Source: Pinibacter sp031553495
GTDB lineage: Bacteria > Bacteroidota > Bacteroidia > Chitinophagales > Chitinophagaceae
NCBI GenBank assembly: GCA_031553495.1
Contig: JAVBLN010000007.1
Location: 62,001 to 126,000 of the forward strand
DNA length: 64,000 bases
Direction of reading: 5' to 3'
Part shown: in pieces, positions 54,513 to 63,439 of the stretch
Numbering within the stretch: position 1 is the first letter of the stretch
How the letters are laid out: the number at the start of each line of letters is the position of its first letter
Program-made: the position numbers and the translations under genes
The notes under the pieces: generated by a model
What the model saw: the letters and a program-made list of their open reading frames with translations, nothing else
Databases searched by the model: none
What the model was told of the DNA's origin: nothing

Positions 54513-55310
54513 ATGATTGAAGTAAAAAATTTACGCAAAGGTTTTAATGACAGGATTATAATAGAGGATGTGAGTGCAGTAATGCAATCAGGTAAATGCA
54601 ATTTGATTATAGGATCGAGTGGCAGTGGCAAAACGGTTTTCATGAAATGCCTTGTAGGCCTGTTTCACCCGGATGCCGGAGAAATACTTTATGATGGTCT
54701 CGAATTTATAGCCATGAATAATGAAGAGAAAAAGGAAATACGCAAACAAATCGGTATGCTTTTTCAAGGCTCTGCATTATTTGACAGCTTAACAGTTGAG
54801 CAGAATATCATGTTCCCCCTTGATATGTTTACCAACGATACGTACTCGAAAAAATTGAAGCGGGTGAATGAAGTGCTGGAAAGAGTAAACATGAAAGATG
54901 TAAATAAAAAATTTCCTGCGGAAATAAGTGGCGGTATGAAAAAGCGTGTGGGAATTGCACGTGCCATTGTGCTCAATCCAAAATATTTATTTTGCGACGA
55001 ACCCAATTCCGGCCTGGATCCGCAAACATCTTTGGTGATTGATAAACTGATTAAAGAATTAACAACCGAGTATGATATAACCACTGTAATCAACACGCAT
55101 GATATGAACAGTGTAATGGAAATTGGCGATAGCATCATCTATATGTATGAAGGCCATAAAGAATGGGAGGGCAACAACAAAGAAATCATTTATAGCAAAA
55201 ATGAAAAGCTCAATGCCTTCATATTCGCGTCAGAATTTTTGCAGGATGCGAAGGCCATGCGAATGATGGAAATAGAAAATGATAAGCACGGCAATGATAA
55301 GCGCAATTAA
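54513..55310 (+). CDS. mlaF: ABC transporter ATP-binding protein of the MlaF family
   Basis: 265 residues. Walker A GSSGSGKT (about residue 35), Q loop in QIGMLFQGSALFDSLTV, signature SGGMKKRVGIARAI and Walker B YLFCDEPNSGLDP are intact. MFQGxALFDSxTVxxNxxFPL is the MlaF pattern. It powers the MlaE permease encoded just upstream. The C-terminal 40 residues are a charged tail. Confidence 0.95.
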   Translation: MIEVKNLRKGFNDRIIIEDVSAVMQSGKCNLIIGSSGSGKTVFMKCLVGLFHPDAGEILYDGLEFIAMNNEEKKEIRKQIGMLFQGSALFDSLTVEQNIMFPLDMFTNDTYSKKLKRVNEVLERVNMKDVNKKFPAEISGGMKKRVGIARAIVLNPKYLFCDEPNSGLDPQTSLVIDKLIKELTTEYDITTVINTHDMNSVMEIGDSIIYMYEGHKEWEGNNKEIIYSKNEKLNAFIFASEFLQDAKAMRMMEIENDKHGNDKRN

Positions 55311-55335
55311 CAGAGGTAATGCATAATTGTTTGAA

Positions 55336-55420
55336 TATTTTTTTGGATACCGGCGATAGCTTTTCATGGCATCATCGTTGCGTCGCAATCCGTTCATCGG
55401 TTGAATATCTATTGGGCGAT
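55336..55420 (+). repeat. Solo family A arm (plus, type II-like core)
   Basis: T run, GGATACCGGCGATAG, alternative outer part TTTTCATGGCATCATCG, core GCGTCGCAATCCGTTCATCG. It combines an outer part mostly found with type I and a core related to the arm at 43764, so it looks like a recombinant. Confidence 0.78.
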
Positions 55421-55497
55421 GAAAAAACCCGGCTTCAAAATATTATCATGAATCTACCTAAATCTTCAGCATCTGCGTGCCGAAAAAAATTATCCCT

Positions 55498-55505
55498 TAT
55501 TTTTG
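55498..55505 (+). promoter_or_regulatory. Predicted -7 element for sucD
   Basis: TATTTTTG matches TAnnTTTG, 37 bases before the sucD start. Confidence 0.4.
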
Positions 55506-55541
55506 ACTTACATAAAATATAGACCAATATAAAAACAGCGT

Positions 55542-56417
55542 ATGAGTATTTTAGTAGATAAAAATTCTAAGATCCTGGTTCAGGGTTTTACGGGCACAGA
55601 AGGAACTTTTCATGCTACCCAAATGATTGAATATGGGAGCCATGTAGTGGGTGGCGTAACGCCCGGAAAAGGCGGATCTTCTCATCTCGACCGGCCGGTA
55701 TTTAATACCGTGGCTGAGGCCGTGAAAACTACCGGCGCTAATGTTTCCATCATTTTTGTGCCACCGGCATTCGCGGCGGATGCCATTATGGAATCCGCTG
55801 AAGCAGGCATTGAGCTCATTGTGTGTATAACCGAAGGCATCCCGGTGCAGGATATGGTGAAAGCAAAAAATTATTTACCGGGAAAAAAATCCAGGCTGAT
55901 AGGGCCTAACTGTCCGGGTGTGATAACCGCAGGAGAATGCAAGGTTGGTATAATGCCGGGCTTTGTGTTCAAAAAAGGAAGAATCGGAATAGTATCAAAA
56001 TCGGGTACATTAACTTATGAGGCCGCCGACCAGGTGGCCAAAGCGGGATTGGGAATTTCAACTGCTGTGGGAATTGGCGGCGATCCTATTATTGGTACTA
56101 CCACTAAAGATGTTGTGGAGTTGCTAATGAATGATCCCGAAACGGATGGCATAGTAATGATTGGTGAAATAGGTGGAAGTATGGAAGCGGAGGCAGCACG
56201 CTGGATTAAAGATAACGGCACCAAACCAGTGGTCGGTTTTATTGCCGGGCAAACAGCACCTCCGGGCCGCCGCATGGGCCATGCCGGAGCCATTATTGGT
56301 GGCGCTGATGATACTGCTGCTGCTAAAATGAAAATCATGTCCGAATGCGGAATCCATGTGGTGCAAAGCCCTGCGGACATAGGAAAGAAAATGGCGGAAG
56401 TAGTGGAAAAGGGTTGA
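55542..56417 (+). CDS. sucD: Succinate-CoA ligase, alpha subunit
   Basis: 291 residues. The N-terminal Rossmann fold binds CoA (VQGFTGTEGTFH; VGGVTPGKGG), and His247 in GRRMGHAGAII is the phosphohistidine. GIGGDPIIGTT and PGFVFKKGRIGIVSKSGTLTYE are family motifs. It makes ATP/GTP from succinyl-CoA with the beta subunit. sucC is not adjacent, as is common in this phylum. Succinyl-CoA is also the product of the kor-encoded enzyme in this window. Confidence 0.97.
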   Translation: MSILVDKNSKILVQGFTGTEGTFHATQMIEYGSHVVGGVTPGKGGSSHLDRPVFNTVAEAVKTTGANVSIIFVPPAFAADAIMESAEAGIELIVCITEGIPVQDMVKAKNYLPGKKSRLIGPNCPGVITAGECKVGIMPGFVFKKGRIGIVSKSGTLTYEAADQVAKAGLGISTAVGIGGDPIIGTTTKDVVELLMNDPETDGIVMIGEIGGSMEAEAARWIKDNGTKPVVGFIAGQTAPPGRRMGHAGAIIGGADDTAAAKMKIMSECGIHVVQSPADIGKKMAEVVEKG

Positions 56418-56436
56418 TAGTTGTTGGTTGTTAGTG

Positions 56437-56510
56437 TTTAACCACAAGGGGCACAATAGGAGGCACAAGCACACAAGGGATAGCTACAATTCGGCCATCC
56501 CTTGTGTGTT
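56437..56510. repeat. Family B palindrome, copy 4 (right end truncated)
   Basis: TTTAACCACAAGGGGCAC at the left, CACACAAGGGAT pairing with ATCCCTTGTGTG further in, but the outer right arm is missing after 56510. It starts 19 bases after sucD and may serve as its transcript end. Confidence 0.75.
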
Positions 56511-56586
56511 TATTCCGCTTCATTTTTAGATTGTCTCATTTTCAAACTGCTATGATCTTTTTTTTATCTCAGTTATTAGGCTCCCC

Positions 56587-56663
56587 AATTTCCACATTTC
56601 CACATTATTAACGTTTGTTCAAAACAAATAAGCAAAACCTGAACCACAGCATTTTCAAATTCA
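56587..56663. repeat. Module E, copy 2
   Basis: CACATTTCCACATTATTAAC, GTTCAAAACAAATAAGCAAA and GCATTTTCAAATT in the same order as at 46010. The rest of the 418-base gap before the macroglobulin gene holds nothing recognised. Confidence 0.7.
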
Positions 56664-56835
56664 TTCCCACGTTCTTTCTTCTGCAAAATTTAGGTTAAAA
56701 CTATACTTGTGTCGTGCAATTAGCCCTTCTCTTGCATCATACAAAGGAAATTCTAAAAGCAAGTTTGTTTTGCTTTTGAATTTTGAATTGCCAATACTCT
56801 TACAGATTTATATAACTTGTATAAAATTTCATTAC

Positions 56836-59800
56836 ATGAACTATAGAAATTTTTTCGCATTGGTTTTTATACTTTTTATAACCAGTATATCCTTATCTAT
56901 GAAAGCTCAAGACAAATCCGGCTATGATGTTTTGTGGAAAAAAGTTGATTCGTTGTATGGTAAAAAAGGCCTAACAGAATCTGCCCTGGAAGAAGTAAAT
57001 AAAATTTACGACCGGGCAAAGAAAGAAAATAATCAGCCGCAGTTAATAAAAACGCTGATTTTTCAAGCCGGCCTGCAGCAGCCAACTCAGGAAAATGCGG
57101 ATGTTAAAAGTATTCAGCGTTTTGAAGAGGAGATTGCAAAGGCGGATCAGCCTTTAAGTAAAGCGTTGCTCAATAGTATAACCGCAGGTTTGTATTACAG
57201 GTATTTTCAAAATAACAGGTGGAAATTTTACAACAGAACCGCTACGGAAAACTTTAAGAAAGATGACCTTGCTACCTGGAGCCTCGCTGATTTTCAGCAA
57301 AAGATTTCCGCTTTGTATTTCGAATCGCTAAAAGATGAAAAAAAATTGCAGCAAACCGAGATTGAAGATTATGAGCCTTTGATTATAGCAGGAACTGTTC
57401 GATACCTGCGCCCTACATTATACGATCTGCTGGCAAATCGTGCCCTTGAATATTTTTCAAGCGCCGAAAGGTATATAACAAAACCATCTTATGCGTTTGA
57501 AATAAACGAGGCATCCGCGTTTGACCCCGCCGCCAATTTCATTCATGCCAAATTTGAAACAAAAGATACTGCTTCGCTTCATTATAAAGCATTGTTGATT
57601 TATCAGAAATTAATCGCGTTCCATTTAAACGACAAGAAGCCTGATGCTTTGATTGACGTGGATTTGCAACGTATTCAGTTTGTAAATAATTATGCAGTTC
57701 ATGAAAATAAAAATGAGCTGTATTATAATGTTATAAATCATATGGCACAGCAGTATGGCGATATGCCCGCCGCCGCGCAGGCATGGTATTTACTGGCGCA
57801 ATGGCATGCAGGTAAAGCTTCGGAATATGATCCTTTGAATGATACTGCTAACAGGTACGAATATGTAAAGGCTAAAGAGATATGTGAAAAAATTTTGCAG
57901 CAAAAAGAAAAGAGTGAAGGTTACCATAATTGCTCCGGTTTGCTGGAACAAATAAAAAGCTCGCAAATTAACCTTGCTACGGAAAAAGTAAACATTCCCG
58001 GAAAGCCTTTCAGAACACTGGTTGGTTATAAAAATGTACCCTCGCTTAATTTTCGTGTTATACAGTTAACCACCGAAATGAAAGCGCAGTTGGAAGACAA
58101 GAATGATGAAGATACGTTTTGGAAGATGGTTGCCGGGTTTAAGTATGTAAAAAACTGGAAACAACAATTGCCTGATACAAAGGATTATCAAACTCATAAT
58201 GTAGAGATAAAAGTTGACGCGCTACCGGTGGGTGAGTATATTTTATTAGGAAGTGTGGATGAAGGTTTTTCACGTGCAAAAAATTTATTAGTGGCACAGC
58301 GGTTCTATGTGTCGAACATTAGTTATGTGAGCAATGATAACGATTATTTCGTTCTTCACCGTGAAACAGGCAAGCCTTTAGAGAGCGCGGCGGTACAGGT
58401 TTGGTATTCAGCATATGATTACCAAAAGAGAAAGTATATTGACAAAAAAGGCGAATTGTTGGTGACAGATAAAATGGGACATTTTACATTTAAGTATAAC
58501 AGAAAAAGAGAAACGCGGGCTTTTCAATTGGAGTTGAAACACAAGAACGATCATTTGTATGTTAGGGACAATAGTTATATTTATTATACCTATAACGATG
58601 ATGAAAAGCCTGCATTAAGTGAGAGGCAATATGAAGAGGAAAATTCCAGGGTTTTTCTGTTTACCGACAGATCAATTTACAGACCCGGCCAAACCATTTA
58701 TTTTAAAGGAATAGCGATAACAAAAGATTTTGCAACAAAAACAAACAAAGTAATTGCGGACAAAAAAACAACAGTGGCATTGTACAATGCTAACCATGAA
58801 GTAATAGATTCAATAAAGCTAATTACAAATGAGTATGGCTCCTACTCAGGAAAGTTCAAATTGCCGGAAAGTATGTTGAACGGATACTTCAGGATAAAAG
58901 ATGAAGATATAAATGGCGAGACTGGTTTTTCTGTAGAAGAATATAAGCGTCCTTCCTTTTCTGTTGAATATGATACATTAAAAACAGCTTATAAAGTAAA
59001 TGATAGCGTACTTATTACCGGCAATGCAAAAGCGTTTGCAGGAAATAGTATTGATGGAGCTGAAGTAAAATACAGGGTAGTACGCGTACCAAGATTTTTG
59101 CCATGGAGATTTTCAAGAACAATTTGGCCGCGTACCAGTGAAATGGAAATAACCAATGGTGTTACAAAAACTGATGCGGAAGGTAAATTTTATATCAGGT
59201 TCAAAGCCATTCCGGACCTGCAAATCAAAAAAGCGCTTGATCCGCTATTTGATTATAGGGTGATTGCTGATGTAACGGACAACAGTGGTGAAACCAGAAG
59301 CGGAGAAATGACGGTAACGGTTTCTTATAAAGCCATGCAATTGCAAATCGCGCTTGAAAATGATGCCACGCTTTCTGTGGATAGCCTGAAAAGTATAGCC
59401 GTTATGGCTAAGAACTTTAATGATCAGAAAACCGCGGCACGTGTTCATTTGCAGTTGTGTAAGTTGAAGCATCCCGGGCGCTTAATTAATAAACGCTATT
59501 GGAGGCAACCGGATCTGTTTGTAATGAGTTATAATGAATATGTGAAGTATTTTCCCAATGATGAATACAGCAACGAAAGCGAAAAGGAAACGTGGGAAAA
59601 TGAAAAAATTGTGGCTACTGTTGATGGTAATGCGAATGAAAAAATTGATATAAAAACTGAAAAGCCGGAAACGGGTTGGTATAAGCTTATAGCTACCGCC
59701 ACCGATACGGAAGGTAGTGAGGTAAAAGATATAAAATATGTTTTACTGGAAAACGACAAGAGCGATAAATTACCAATTCCTGAATACCTAGCTGTTACAC

Positions 59801-62800
59801 AAACAAGGGAAACGCTGGAACCAGGTGAAAGAACGAAGCAAACAATCGCTTCTTCTGCACATGATGTAACAATTATTCAACAGGTATCTAAGCGAAATGT
59901 GCAAACCGACAAACAAGTTTCTACTTACAATTTGTTATCATTAAATAACGGAAAGAAAAGTGTTGATATAGCAGCTACAGAAGCCGACCGCGGAGGTATT
60001 GGAGTTAATTATTTTTTGGTAAAAAATAACAGGTTTTATATCCGGGGGAGTAATGTAAATGTGCCCTGGACAAATAAGGAATTGACTATAAGTTATGAAA
60101 CATGGCGCGATAAAACACTACCCGGCAGCGAAGAAAAATGGACTGTAAAGATTAGCGGCAGCAAGAAAGAAAAAGTGGCAGCGGAACTGTTGGCAGGCAT
60201 GTATGATGCTTCGTTGGATCAATTTCAATACCACAAATGGAATATTCCTAACGTGTGGCCGGTAAATGCAATGGGGGGTGATTGGAGAAGTGCAATCTGT
60301 TTTGAAGATGTTTCTTCACGGCGTAATTATTGGAGCGACGGGACCAGGACATTTATGGATAAAAGATACGATGAATTGATAAGCTTTGAAAATAACCGCA
60401 GACTTATGTATAGTATGGCCGGTGCTGCTCCGGTAAATTTGGCACGGGCTAAAGGTGAGGTACAGAATAAAGTGAAGCAAGCGACTTCTGATGAGATGTT
60501 TATTTTGGCTGACGCGGGATCTAAAGAAATGGTTCAATTTGCTCCTCCTACAGTGGCCGATTCTCTTGATGTGGCATCTGCAAGTCAAGTATCAAAACCT
60601 GGGGAACCTTCTGAGCAAATTCAGCTTCGCAAAAATTTCAATGAAACTGCTTTCTTCTTCCCCGATTTGAGAACTGATGCAGATGGTAATATCAGTTTTA
60701 GCTTCACCATGCCGGAGGCTTTAACAAAATGGAAATTCCAGGCGTTGGCGCATACTAAGGATTTGTCTTTTGGGTATTCAACAGTAAATATGATTACGCA
60801 AAAAGATCTGATGGTTCAGCCTAATGCGCCACGGTTTTTACGTGAAGGTGATAAAATAGAAATGAGTGCCAGGATAGTGAATATGACAGATAAAGAAATT
60901 ACGGGAACCGTACAACTGGAACTGCTGAATGCTGCTACCATGCAATCTGTTGATGGTTGGTTTCAAAATATACAACCTGTGCAATACTTTACCGTAGCTG
61001 CTTTGCAGAGTGCTCCCGTTAAGTTTGATGTGACTATTCCGTATAATTACAATAGTGCTATAGTATACCGCTTTAAAGCCGTTGCCGGTAATAATAGTGA
61101 TGGCGAAGAAAAATCGTTGCCTGTGCTTACCAACAGCATGCTCGTAACGGAAAGTATGCCTTTGAATGTTCGTAATACCAATAGCAAGAATTTTAAGTTT
61201 GATAAACTGCTGCAATCAGGTAATAGTGAAACTTTACAGCAGTATGCATTGACAGTAGAGTATACTTCAAATCCGGCCTGGTATGCGGTGCAGGCATTGC
61301 CTTATCTTACCGATTTTCCGTATGAATGTGCTGAACAGACTTTCAATCGTTATTATGCGAACGCGTTGGCCGGTATGATTGCTAATAAAGCGCCGCGACT
61401 GAAAGCGATAGTACAAAAATGGAACAGTGAAGATTCATCCGCGCTGTTGAGTAGCCTTCAAAAAAATGAAGAGTTGAAATCCGTATTGCTTGAAGAAACG
61501 CCGTGGGTGTTACAGGCTAAAAACGAAGCGCAGCAAAAGAAAAATATCGCTTTGCTGTTTGATATGGTGCGCATGAATAATGGTTTGCAAAATGCTTATG
61601 AACGGTTGAAACAATTGCAAAGCAGTAATGGCGGATTCGTATGGTTTAAAGGTGGCCCGGATAATCGCTATGTAACACAATACATTGCTAGTGGCATCGG
61701 GCATTTAAAAAAATTAGGTGCATTAACAGGCTTAAAACAATCTTGGAACACAATAGCGAAAAGCGCAGTTGATTATCTTGATGAAAGGATCACAGACGAC
61801 TATAATGAACTGATAAAAAGTAAAACCGATCTAAAGAAAAACAATCTAAGTTACATGGCGGTGCAGTATTTATATATGCGCAGCTTCTATAGTGATATTG
61901 AAATTCCGGCAAAGTCAGCTACGGCAATCAAATATTTTACAGCGCAAGCCAAACAATACTGGTTGCAACAATCTGTATACAGCAAGGCAATGATCGCGTT
62001 GGCCTTAAACAGAAGTGGGGATAAAGCCACTGCAAATAATATTTTGAAATCACTGAAGCAAAATGCTGTTAACAATGATGAGCTGGGTATGTATTGGAAA
62101 GATGTCAGAGCCGGATATTTTTGGTACGAGGCGCCAATAGAAACACAGGCAGTATTAATAGAAGCGTTTTCTGAAATTGGCAATGATGTACACACGGTGA
62201 ATGATCTGAAAACATGGTTGTTGAAAAATAAACAAACTAATAACTGGAAAACAACCAAAGCCACTGCCGACGCGTGTTATGCATTACTATTGCAAGGCAG
62301 CGACTGGTTGAGCGCCACTCCAACTGTGGAAATAAAATTGGGGAACAAAACAATAAGCTCAACTGATAATAAAACAGAAGCAGGCACAGGATATTTTAAG
62401 AATACAATTAGCGGCGATTTTGTTAAACCCGAAATGGGAAATATATCTGTAAAAATTTCCGGCGCCAATACGCAAATAACATCATGGGGAAGTGTGTACT
62501 GGCAGTATTTTGAAAGACTGGAAAATATAACGCCTGCGGCCACTCCACTGCAACTTACAAAGAAATTGTTTGTGGAAAAAAATACGGATCGCGGTCCGGT
62601 GTTGACGCCCGTAAATGCGAATGATGTATTGAAAGTGGGCGATAAAATAAAAGTGCGTATAGAACTGCGTGTTGATCGTGATATGGAATTTGTGCACATG
62701 AAAGACATGCGTGCAAGCTGCATGGAGCCGGTAAATGTAATTAGCAGTTATAAATGGCAAGGCGGACTTGGCTATTATGAAACCACTAAAGATGCAGGCA

Positions 62801-62964
62801 CCAATTTCTTTTTTGATTACTTACGTAAAGGCACATACGTTTTTGAATATCCGTTGTTTGTAACGCACCAGGGGAATTTCAGTAATGGCATCACCACTAT
62901 TCAATGCATGTATGCACCGGAATTCAGCAGCCATAGCGAAGGTGTGAGAGTGACTGTAGAGTAA
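56836..62964 (+). CDS. Alpha-2-macroglobulin family protein with thioester motif
   Basis: 2042 residues with a signal peptide (ends MKAQ). A helical N-terminal region (about 30-390) is typical of the Bacteroidota form. A run of macroglobulin beta domains follows, including DRSIYRPGQTIYFKG near residue 610, then the A2M core (FFPDLRTDADGNISFSFTMPEALTKWKF, about 1270) and the thioester domain with Cys1498-Ala-Glu-Gln1501 (YECAEQTFNRYY). The CxEQ motif is intact, so it could covalently trap proteases. Bacterial homologues are periplasmic or outer-membrane protease inhibitors, often beside pbpC; no penicillin-binding protein gene adjoins it here. I placed the start at the signal peptide; the 43 upstream in-frame codons are not coding-like. 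Confidence 0.93.
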   Translation: MNYRNFFALVFILFITSISLSMKAQDKSGYDVLWKKVDSLYGKKGLTESALEEVNKIYDRAKKENNQPQLIKTLIFQAGLQQPTQENADVKSIQRFEEEIAKADQPLSKALLNSITAGLYYRYFQNNRWKFYNRTATENFKKDDLATWSLADFQQKISALYFESLKDEKKLQQTEIEDYEPLIIAGTVRYLRPTLYDLLANRALEYFSSAERYITKPSYAFEINEASAFDPAANFIHAKFETKDTASLHYKALLIYQKLIAFHLNDKKPDALIDVDLQRIQFVNNYAVHENKNELYYNVINHMAQQYGDMPAAAQAWYLLAQWHAGKASEYDPLNDTANRYEYVKAKEICEKILQQKEKSEGYHNCSGLLEQIKSSQINLATEKVNIPGKPFRTLVGYKNVPSLNFRVIQLTTEMKAQLEDKNDEDTFWKMVAGFKYVKNWKQQLPDTKDYQTHNVEIKVDALPVGEYILLGSVDEGFSRAKNLLVAQRFYVSNISYVSNDNDYFVLHRETGKPLESAAVQVWYSAYDYQKRKYIDKKGELLVTDKMGHFTFKYNRKRETRAFQLELKHKNDHLYVRDNSYIYYTYNDDEKPALSERQYEEENSRVFLFTDRSIYRPGQTIYFKGIAITKDFATKTNKVIADKKTTVALYNANHEVIDSIKLITNEYGSYSGKFKLPESMLNGYFRIKDEDINGETGFSVEEYKRPSFSVEYDTLKTAYKVNDSVLITGNAKAFAGNSIDGAEVKYRVVRVPRFLPWRFSRTIWPRTSEMEITNGVTKTDAEGKFYIRFKAIPDLQIKKALDPLFDYRVIADVTDNSGETRSGEMTVTVSYKAMQLQIALENDATLSVDSLKSIAVMAKNFNDQKTAARVHLQLCKLKHPGRLINKRYWRQPDLFVMSYNEYVKYFPNDEYSNESEKETWENEKIVATVDGNANEKIDIKTEKPETGWYKLIATATDTEGSEVKDIKYVLLENDKSDKLPIPEYLAVTQTRETLEPGERTKQTIASSAHDVTIIQQVSKRNVQTDKQVSTYNLLSLNNGKKSVDIAATEADRGGIGVNYFLVKNNRFYIRGSNVNVPWTNKELTISYETWRDKTLPGSEEKWTVKISGSKKEKVAAELLAGMYDASLDQFQYHKWNIPNVWPVNAMGGDWRSAICFEDVSSRRNYWSDGTRTFMDKRYDELISFENNRRLMYSMAGAAPVNLARAKGEVQNKVKQATSDEMFILADAGSKEMVQFAPPTVADSLDVASASQVSKPGEPSEQIQLRKNFNETAFFFPDLRTDADGNISFSFTMPEALTKWKFQALAHTKDLSFGYSTVNMITQKDLMVQPNAPRFLREGDKIEMSARIVNMTDKEITGTVQLELLNAATMQSVDGWFQNIQPVQYFTVAALQSAPVKFDVTIPYNYNSAIVYRFKAVAGNNSDGEEKSLPVLTNSMLVTESMPLNVRNTNSKNFKFDKLLQSGNSETLQQYALTVEYTSNPAWYAVQALPYLTDFPYECAEQTFNRYYANALAGMIANKAPRLKAIVQKWNSEDSSALLSSLQKNEELKSVLLEETPWVLQAKNEAQQKKNIALLFDMVRMNNGLQNAYERLKQLQSSNGGFVWFKGGPDNRYVTQYIASGIGHLKKLGALTGLKQSWNTIAKSAVDYLDERITDDYNELIKSKTDLKKNNLSYMAVQYLYMRSFYSDIEIPAKSATAIKYFTAQAKQYWLQQSVYSKAMIALALNRSGDKATANNILKSLKQNAVNNDELGMYWKDVRAGYFWYEAPIETQAVLIEAFSEIGNDVHTVNDLKTWLLKNKQTNNWKTTKATADACYALLLQGSDWLSATPTVEIKLGNKTISSTDNKTEAGTGYFKNTISGDFVKPEMGNISVKISGANTQITSWGSVYWQYFERLENITPAATPLQLTKKLFVEKNTDRGPVLTPVNANDVLKVGDKIKVRIELRVDRDMEFVHMKDMRASCMEPVNVISSYKWQGGLGYYETTKDAGTNFFFDYLRKGTYVFEYPLFVTHQGNFSNGITTIQCMYAPEFSSHSEGVRVTVE

Positions 62965-62988
62965 AAAGTTAATGGTAATGTGATAAAG

Positions 62989-63320
62989 TTTTTTTATTTG
63001 GAGACCGGCTTTTGCGCCTTGATGGAGCTTTGCTTGCGACGCTCCGTTCAACAGTGGAATATGAATTGAGCGAATGTATCATAAGGTTATGCTAAAATAA
63101 ATGTCCTGCACTTCAAAAGTGCAGGACATTTATTTTAGTATTATGTTGGCTGCCCGGTATGTTAGTGCAGCGCTAAAAATAAACTTGCTTAGCATCTGAC
63201 CTCTCTACTGCCTGCTGTCTACTGCCAACTGCCAACTCGCTCAATAGTATTCCTGCCGTACAAGTGAGTGACACAACGATGCTTAATAGTTGCACTATCG
63301 CCGGTTTTCCACAAAGAAAA
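62989..63320. repeat. Family A element 6, left arm degenerate
   Basis: A diverged plus arm (62989-63072, with GCTTGCGACGCTCCGTTCAA as a type II-like core) and a good minus arm (63236-63320, type I) enclose about 160 bp. The filling contains a perfect 22-bp hairpin and CTACTGCCAACTGCCAAC-type repeats. It fills most of the 475-base gap. Confidence 0.72.
63092..63138. terminator. Perfect 22-bp hairpin, likely bidirectional terminator
   Basis: Left arm 63092-63113 (CTAAAATAAATGTCC...) and right arm 63117-63138 are exact complements around a 3-base CAA loop. A-rich and T-rich flanks are built into the stem ends. It is the only perfect stem of this length noticed in the window and probably ends the macroglobulin transcript. 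Confidence 0.75.
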
Positions 63321-63439
63321 AATTTGATAATTGCCATGTGAATGATAGTAAGAAATGCTTTTATAAATATTTTGTTGTAGTTTTTAGATAGGATTTAAAA
63401 TCATAAAAATCTCCTTCTTTTTCCACTTATCTTCGTGGC

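Noticed and set aside
56707..56835. Longer start for the alpha-2-macroglobulin gene
   Set aside because: The 43 extra codons precede a clear signal peptide at 56836 and have no coding character.
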